From an uncultured Muribaculum sp. (lineage in GTDB: Bacteria > Bacteroidota > Bacteroidia > Bacteroidales > Muribaculaceae), in assembly GCA_947573015.1 (NCBI GenBank), contig CANPDS010000046.1:1-11812 (forward strand): 11,812 bases of DNA, given 5' to 3'. Made by a program: the position numbers and the translations under genes. The notes below the pieces were generated by a model. The model was not told the DNA's origin and made no database searches. It worked only from the letters and a program-made list of their open reading frames with translations. Positions 7,523 through 11,812 of the stretch are shown in pieces (positions within the stretch are counted from its first letter, which is position 1; the number at the start of each line of letters is the position of its first letter).

Positions 7523-9351
7523 AGACTGATTCTTTCGGTAATGCCCGACGGGCGGAAGTTGACAAGGAAGAGTGCACTATTTACAAGCCCGGCATTCTTT
7601 GTGTCGGGAGTGAACCGGTAGTCGCTCTGGATGCCGCTGTAGGTCGATGTCGAGGAGAATGAGTCGGCGCTGTTGAGAGTGCGTATAAGATACATTCCGG
7701 TGTCGAAACCGAGGATGCCTTGTACGGGTATGGCGTTCATCATCGGAGTGCCGTACCAGGCCGCATAGTCTGCTGAGAAATCTTTTGAGCGGAGCGACGT
7801 GTCATCATTGAAGAAGCGGGAGTAGATAGTAGTGTTCATAAACCGCATGTTTTCCAGGGCATCGCCTCGGAATGTTATCCATTCGGGATAGCCGAACAGG
7901 CGTGCTCCATTATAATCATCCAGATGCTCTTTGTAATCTTTTAGTGTGCTGATTATGCGGGCAAATTCTGTCTGAGTGCCGGATGATGGTACGAACAGAT
8001 ATTTCTGTCCGGGTGTCAGGCTCTCAAGATCGGAGTTCTTAAGCATGGAGGTATAGTGCACGTCGATTACCTGACGCCCTTGGTCGGCTGCTTTGGAGCG
8101 CAGACGGCTTTGGAATTCTGTTTTGTCGGTTTTGCCATCGGTAGGAAGCAGCAGTACGGGTGTATAGTCGGGATATTCATTTAGCAGCCCGGCGACCGCT
8201 GTGTCGTACATGTCGGAGTGGGGGATGTTGGCCTGCATCATGGCTGGATTTGTGGTGTAGAGTGTACTCTTCACTGCAAAAGTGTTGAATACTTTCGCAC
8301 CATTTTCTGATGCGAATGATGTGATGCGTCCGAGTTGCATGTCATCGTCCGGTGCGATTATTACGGTGGATTTGGCTAACTCTTCTTTTTCAAGTATGGA
8401 GTTGACTGTGTCGATGCTCCCTGCGGTGTCGTATGCCGAGATCACCATAGGTTTGCCGTGGCTTCGCAGAGAGTCGGCTGCCATAAGCAATCCGCGATAG
8501 AACTCGGTGTAGAGTTGTGCCTGCTTGTCAGGGTGGGATGCTTCAAGCATGAAGGGGAGCATTATTGTGAGACGCAGAGTGTCGGGCAGAGCATCGGGCT
8601 TCAATGCTTCAAAAGGTGTGGTCAGTGTATTGTCCTCTACTTCTACGGTTGGCGCTGGTGTGGTGGCGCTGCTGTCGTCGATATACACCTGAGGTGCTGT
8701 TTGTGCCGGAGCCTCGACATAACCGGTGGCTACCGTTCCGAGGTCTGTGACAGATACAGTCTGATTGTCTGTCATCATTGGAGTGGTGTATCCGGAGTCG
8801 GCGGTGGGAGCTGTATGTCTTATAACAGGTTGTGTGGCAGCGATCTCTGTGGTAGAAATCTCTGTGCTTGTTTGGTTTTTATCGGGAATTATGAGTATGC
8901 TCCCATATTTCAGACCGTTTTTCTCTATTGATGGATTGGCTGCGATGAGTTCATCTTCCGATATGGCGTATTGACGGCTTATGCCGTATATTGTCTCGCC
9001 TTTTTTTACCAGATGGCTGTTGGCAGATGGCCTTGGGGCAGATGTGGTTGGCGCAGGGGCAGAGGGCATAGACTGACCGGCAATCCGGTCTACTTCATCT
9101 TTTGGGAAGTAAAGTGTCTGTCCGGCACGCAGTCCGTCGGCTACGGTAGGATTGTATTGTATAATCTGAGCCTTGGTAAGACCGAAGCGTCGGGTAAGGT
9201 TGTACACGGTCTCTTTTGGCTGTACCTCGTAATAATAGCATACACTGCCGTTGACGGTGCGGGTGGGGAGGTCGAGAGCGACGGCACCAAGGGCTCCACC
9301 CATTATGGCGACTGTGAGAACAATCCGGTTGCGTAAGCGATGATAGTTCAT
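7519..9351 (-). CDS. LysM-domain protein with a type 1 periplasmic-binding fold
   Basis: A 610-residue protein from the ATG at 9349-9351. It has a Sec signal (core about 10-25, cleavage near AVA26) and no lipobox Cys. Two LysM peptidoglycan-binding repeats lie at about 39-83 (YYYEVQPKETVYNLTRRFG) and 113-156 (HLVKKGETIYGISRQYA). Two Pro/Thr/Ala-rich linkers follow each repeat. Residues 258-610 look like a type 1 periplasmic-binding (Leu/Ile/Val receptor) fold: LRLTIMLPFMLE, EFYRGLLMAADSL, VIIAPDDD, VLLLPTDG, KYLFVPSSG. The protein probably sits on the cell wall in the periplasm. Its closest functional analogy is LpoA of E. coli, which also carries this fold and activates a peptidoglycan synthase, but homology is not shown. 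The frame is open for 41 more codons upstream; the -7 box at 9444 and the signal peptide favour the shorter start. It heads an operon with the barrel gene. Confidence 0.85.
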   Translation of the reverse strand: MNYHRLRNRIVLTVAIMGGALGAVALDLPTRTVNGSVCYYYEVQPKETVYNLTRRFGLTKAQIIQYNPTVADGLRAGQTLYFPKDEVDRIAGQSMPSAPAPTTSAPRPSANSHLVKKGETIYGISRQYAISEDELIAANPSIEKNGLKYGSILIIPDKNQTSTEISTTEIAATQPVIRHTAPTADSGYTTPMMTDNQTVSVTDLGTVATGYVEAPAQTAPQVYIDDSSATTPAPTVEVEDNTLTTPFEALKPDALPDTLRLTIMLPFMLEASHPDKQAQLYTEFYRGLLMAADSLRSHGKPMVISAYDTAGSIDTVNSILEKEELAKSTVIIAPDDDMQLGRITSFASENGAKVFNTFAVKSTLYTTNPAMMQANIPHSDMYDTAVAGLLNEYPDYTPVLLLPTDGKTDKTEFQSRLRSKAADQGRQVIDVHYTSMLKNSDLESLTPGQKYLFVPSSGTQTEFARIISTLKDYKEHLDDYNGARLFGYPEWITFRGDALENMRFMNTTIYSRFFNDDTSLRSKDFSADYAAWYGTPMMNAIPVQGILGFDTGMYLIRTLNSADSFSSTSTYSGIQSDYRFTPDTKNAGLVNSALFLVNFRPSGITERISL

Positions 9352-9443
9352 TATGCGGAAGGTTGTGATTTTAAAGAGTAAAGAGAAACGTAGATTACTA
9401 TTGGTATGATCTATATATGGAGAATCCATTGGCCAATAACATA

Positions 9444-9451
9444 CAAAGGTA
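9444..9451 (-). promoter_or_regulatory. Candidate -7 box (TACCTTTG) for the LysM-barrel operon
   Basis: The minus-strand TACCTTTG fits the Bacteroidota TAnnTTTG -7 element and lies 93 bases before the chosen LysM start. No clear TTTG -33 box sits 19-21 bases upstream of it, so the call rests on one box and its position. Confidence 0.45.
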
Positions 9452-9508
9452 CGTATTTTTTTGCGGTGTGGCATTGTATCTGCCTGAAAATAATATTAAT
9501 CGTTGATA

Positions 9509-9594
9509 TATTATGTGTATGATAGAGTGTTTTATGGTAACCTATTATGTGGCGATAGATGTGTCTGATTAAATGTAATATATTTCCCGATAGA
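9509..9594 (+). repeat. Imperfect direct repeats upstream of the hydrolase gene
   Basis: TATTATGTG, then 2-3 bases, then GATAGA occurs at 9509-9526 and 9543-9559. A third GATAGA is at 9589-9594, and CGATAGAT is shared by 9553-9560 and 9588-9595. The GATAGA cores are 33 and 35 bases apart, about three helical turns. They lie in the divergent intergenic region 9352-9632, which is AT-rich and has no gene. They may bind a regulator of the hydrolase; chance is possible in AT-rich DNA. Confidence 0.4.
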
Positions 9595-9600
9595 TCGTTA

Positions 9601-9629
9601 TATGGATATAAATTCCCCAAATATCCATA
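9601..9629 (+). promoter_or_regulatory. Perfect 9-bp inverted repeat 3 bases before the hydrolase start
   Basis: TATGGATAT (9601-9609) and ATATCCATA (9621-9629) are exact inverted copies around an 11-base loop. The stem ends three bases before the ATG at 9633. In RNA it would put a hairpin over the ribosome entry region; in DNA it could be a dimer operator. Confidence 0.45.
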
Positions 9630-9632
9630 GTA

Positions 9633-10799
9633 ATGAGTTTGAAAGTCAAGGTATTATTGTTGGCTTACGTATTGATAATCTTGCCGACGGAGGTTTCTTT
9701 TGCGAAGAAGCCTGTGCAGAAGCGTGCCGAGTATGAGTTTACATTTGATTTGCCACGTTATGTGGAGGATTTGAAGGATGAGTTGACATATCCTCTTGCA
9801 TGGGGCAACGCTTCAATAAGTGATTTTGATGAATGGCGAAGTGTAGCCAGGGGTAAGGTGTTTGAATGTATGATGACACCTCCTAAATGTGCTACCCCTG
9901 ATATGGAGGTGTTGGCTACCGAACGTCGTGATGGATATGAGGCACGCAAGGTGCGTTTTAATGTCAACGGCTATTCCCGCATTACGGCATATCTGCTTGT
10001 GCCCGATGGCGACGGGCCTCATCCTGCTGTGAATCTGCTGCATGATCATGGTGGTCATCTTTATATAGGAAAGGAGAAGATGGTGCGTCCGTTTGCCGAG
10101 GATTCTGTGGTGATTGCCGATGCTGATGCATGGGCTGAAGGCTTTTATGGAGGACAGTATCTCGGCGACTACCTTGCCCGGAATGGATATGTGGTGTTTT
10201 CTGCAGATGCTCCGATGTGGGGTGACAGAGGACGTGAGGAGGGCGTTGACCGCTCGAAGTATGATATAATAGCCGGAAACATGATGATGCTCGGGCGGTG
10301 CCTGAGTGCCTACATGACCTATGATGATATTGCAGGAACGGAATTCCTTGCCACATTGCCCGAGGTGGATGCATCGCGTATAGGTTGTGCCGGAGGGTCG
10401 ATGGGTGGCTACCGGGCATGGATGCTCTCGGCTTTGAGCGACAGGATAAAGGCCGGTGCTTCCGTGTGCTGGATGGTGACTACCGATGTGCAGATGTCGA
10501 CAAAAGACCGTAAGAGGGAGTATGGCGGTTTTGCCAATTGTATACCTGGATTAAGGCAATATCTTGATTATCCACATATAGCTTCGTTGGCGTGTCCGAA
10601 TGCCATGCTGTTTGTCAATGGTCGAAAGGATCATCTATTCCCGGTAGATGGAGTGGAGAAAGCCTATTCGATCATGCATGAAGTATGGAATAGTCAGAAT
10701 GTAGGACACCGCCTTACCACAGAACTTTGGGATATGCCTCATTCGTGTGGAAAGGCGGTGCAGGATCGTCTTCTGAAATTTTTCGATGAAAATCTCTGA
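9633..10799 (+). CDS. Secreted alpha/beta hydrolase, dienelactone hydrolase/acetyl-xylan-esterase-like
   Basis: A 388-residue protein with a Sec signal (core about 7-20, cleavage near SFA24). The hydrolase fold shows an early VNLLHDHGGH strand-loop (133-142), a nucleophile elbow GCAGGSMGGY with Ser256, an acid at Asp333 (VNGRKDHLFP) and His370 (DMPHSCGK). All three catalytic residues are in the expected order, so the enzyme should be active. The group includes esterases that remove acetyl or other ester groups from plant or host glycans in the periplasm or outside the cell. No polysaccharide-utilisation genes adjoin it here, so the substrate is open. It is the only complete plus-strand gene in the window and its stop lies 11 bases from the convergent SIMPL gene. 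No clear consensus promoter was found; upstream repeats and a start-codon hairpin may control it. Confidence 0.85.
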   Translation: MSLKVKVLLLAYVLIILPTEVSFAKKPVQKRAEYEFTFDLPRYVEDLKDELTYPLAWGNASISDFDEWRSVARGKVFECMMTPPKCATPDMEVLATERRDGYEARKVRFNVNGYSRITAYLLVPDGDGPHPAVNLLHDHGGHLYIGKEKMVRPFAEDSVVIADADAWAEGFYGGQYLGDYLARNGYVVFSADAPMWGDRGREEGVDRSKYDIIAGNMMMLGRCLSAYMTYDDIAGTEFLATLPEVDASRIGCAGGSMGGYRAWMLSALSDRIKAGASVCWMVTTDVQMSTKDRKREYGGFANCIPGLRQYLDYPHIASLACPNAMLFVNGRKDHLFPVDGVEKAYSIMHEVWNSQNVGHRLTTELWDMPHSCGKAVQDRLLKFFDENL

Positions 10800-10810
10800 T
10801 TATATGGATT

Positions 10811-11518
10811 TCAGTCTTCGAGGTAGAAGATGATGGTTGACACTACACGCACTTTTTTGAGATAGGGAGTGTAGGGGTCACGATCAGATATGTCAAACTG
10901 GCCTTGTGATGCTGTCTTGATCTTGCCAAGACGGCTTTTGGAGTCTTCGGCAAACTTGTCGGCGGCCTCACGGGCGTTGGCGGTAGCCTCGGCTATCATG
11001 CCAGGTTTGATGTCGTTGAGAGCGGTGTATTCATATATTGTCTGATATTGGTAATCGCCGGCAGTTATCGCAACACCCTGTTTGAGCAGTTCTGTCTGCC
11101 GTGATATCAGGGTGTTGACTTTTTCTACATTTTGTGATGTCACCACGACTACCGATGTCACATTATAGCGGAATGGGCGGTCGTTGGATCCATATCGTTC
11201 GGCCTGAAGGTCGAGAATCTGTGGTGGTTGCACAAGGATCTCGTCGGCACTGATGCCGTTGTCGGTAAGGAATTTACTTATCTTGGCAGTATTGGAGGTG
11301 ATTTTGTCGTAGATTGATGTGAGGTCATTTCCTACCTCTTTGCATACTATTGGCCATGTGACTTTATTGGCCATTACCTCTTTTTCGGCAAGGCCGCGCA
11401 CTGTCACCACTCGGTCGCGGTAGGCAAAATTGTCAATGCCGCACTTGATAAATACTCCGAGGAAAAATATGCCGACTGCTATAAGTAGGGCGGGCAAGAT
11501 GCGTGTAAGGGTTTTCAT
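10811..11518 (-). CDS. SIMPL-domain (DUF541) membrane-anchored protein
   Basis: A 235-residue protein with one N-terminal hydrophobic segment (about 8-24) that is followed by Lys-Cys and lacks a clear cleavage site, so it is probably a membrane anchor with the rest in the periplasm. Residues 36-55, DRVVTVRGLAEKEVMANKVTW, match the start of the SIMPL domain, and the rest follows the family: a long helix with NDLTSIYDKI, a strand with ITAGDYQYQTIYEYTAL, and a helix rich in Ala (MIAEATANAREAADKFAEDS). Length is typical. SIMPL proteins include the BP26 surface antigen of Brucella; their biochemical role is not settled. The gene stands alone, convergent with the hydrolase. I saw no strong terminator in the 11-base gap. 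Confidence 0.88.
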   Translation of the reverse strand: MKTLTRILPALLIAVGIFFLGVFIKCGIDNFAYRDRVVTVRGLAEKEVMANKVTWPIVCKEVGNDLTSIYDKITSNTAKISKFLTDNGISADEILVQPPQILDLQAERYGSNDRPFRYNVTSVVVVTSQNVEKVNTLISRQTELLKQGVAITAGDYQYQTIYEYTALNDIKPGMIAEATANAREAADKFAEDSKSRLGKIKTASQGQFDISDRDPYTPYLKKVRVVSTIIFYLED

Positions 11519-11678
11519 GACTGTTGTTGTAAGTGTGAGATATTTGTATTATATATGATTATTAGACAATATGCGATAGCCAAAAGTTTAAAGATATGAC
11601 GTAAAAATCATATGATGGATAAACTACATCGATGCCGCAGGTGTTGTAATCTGTGAAATTAAGTTATTTTTTTGAGAT

Positions 11679-11812
11679 ATGAAAAAAATGTTGTTTATGC
11701 TGGCGATGCTCCTCGGGATGATTATGACAGCATGCGGACCCAGTGTCGAACAGATTCTTGACAAGCCATCGTCGGAAGTAAGTCCGGAGGATGTGAGCAA
11801 ACTTATTGCATG
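11679..11812 (+). CDS. Partial predicted lipoprotein (N-terminus only)
   Basis: The ATG at 11679-11681 opens a frame that runs off the right edge after 44 codons. The start reads MKKMLFMLAMLLGMIMTACG, a lipoprotein signal with lipobox MTAC and Cys19. The following residues (GPSVEQILDKPSSEVSPEDV) are acidic and polar. The family cannot be recognised from this piece. The 160-base gap before it (11519-11678) is AT-rich and holds no gene or clear promoter match. Confidence 0.7.
   Translation, partial: MKKMLFMLAMLLGMIMTACGPSVEQILDKPSSEVSPEDVSKLIA

Noticed and set aside
9352..9474. 41-codon upstream extension of the LysM gene
   Set aside because: It would bury the signal peptide and spans the candidate -7 box. 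The start at 9351 directly precedes a normal signal peptide.
11581..11590. Possible -7 box (minus-strand TAAACTTTTG) upstream of the SIMPL gene
   Set aside because: The spacing inside the box does not fit TAnnTTTG and there is no -33 partner.
11607..11616. 10-bp palindrome ATCATATGAT
   Set aside because: It is short and AT-rich, so it is expected by chance; nothing else supports a site here.

Overview
The window looks like a chromosomal stretch of a gut-type Bacteroidales bacterium, possibly Muribaculaceae. Three things suggest this: genes start without clear Shine-Dalgarno sequences, two promoters fit the Bacteroidota pattern (TTTG, about 20 bases, then TAnnTTTG), and the gene set is typical (PorT-like barrel, LysM protein, hemerythrin/regulator pair, SIMPL protein). 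The genus is an inference. No rRNA, tRNA, CRISPR array, transposase or phage gene was seen.

Layout, left to right. Positions 1-870 (minus) hold a ScdA/RIC-like hemerythrin protein overlapping by 4 bases with a partial gene for a small receiver-like regulator. An 87-bp multi-hairpin element with 16-bp inverted ends (894-980) separates this pair from valS (1003-3630, minus), which has a good Bacteroidota promoter. Next, still on minus, come two redox genes 30 bases apart. The first transcribed (5190-6689) is a membrane polyferredoxin that joins a NapH-like four-helix part to a NapG-like cluster-rich part through an internal twin-arginine motif. The second (3741-5159) is an aldo/keto reductase with two C-terminal [4Fe-4S] motifs, a Tat signal and a lipobox. 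Upstream of these, a LysM/periplasmic-binding-fold protein (7519-9351) is translationally coupled to a small outer-membrane barrel (6803-7522). A spacer of regularly spaced TGAT motifs lies between the barrel gene and the polyferredoxin gene.

Past a divergent 281-bp intergenic region with direct repeats and a start-codon hairpin, a secreted alpha/beta hydrolase is read on plus (9633-10799). It converges on a membrane-anchored SIMPL-domain protein (10811-11518, minus). A lipoprotein gene (11679 onward, plus) is cut by the window end.

The most interesting unit is the polyferredoxin/aldo-keto reductase pair. The sequence suggests electrons pass from the quinone pool through a membrane protein, possibly made with both the Sec and Tat systems, to an iron-sulfur reductase on the outer face of the inner membrane or in the periplasm. 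Aldo/keto reductases normally use cytoplasmic NAD(P)H, so such a location would imply a different electron donor. Its substrate cannot be read from the sequence.
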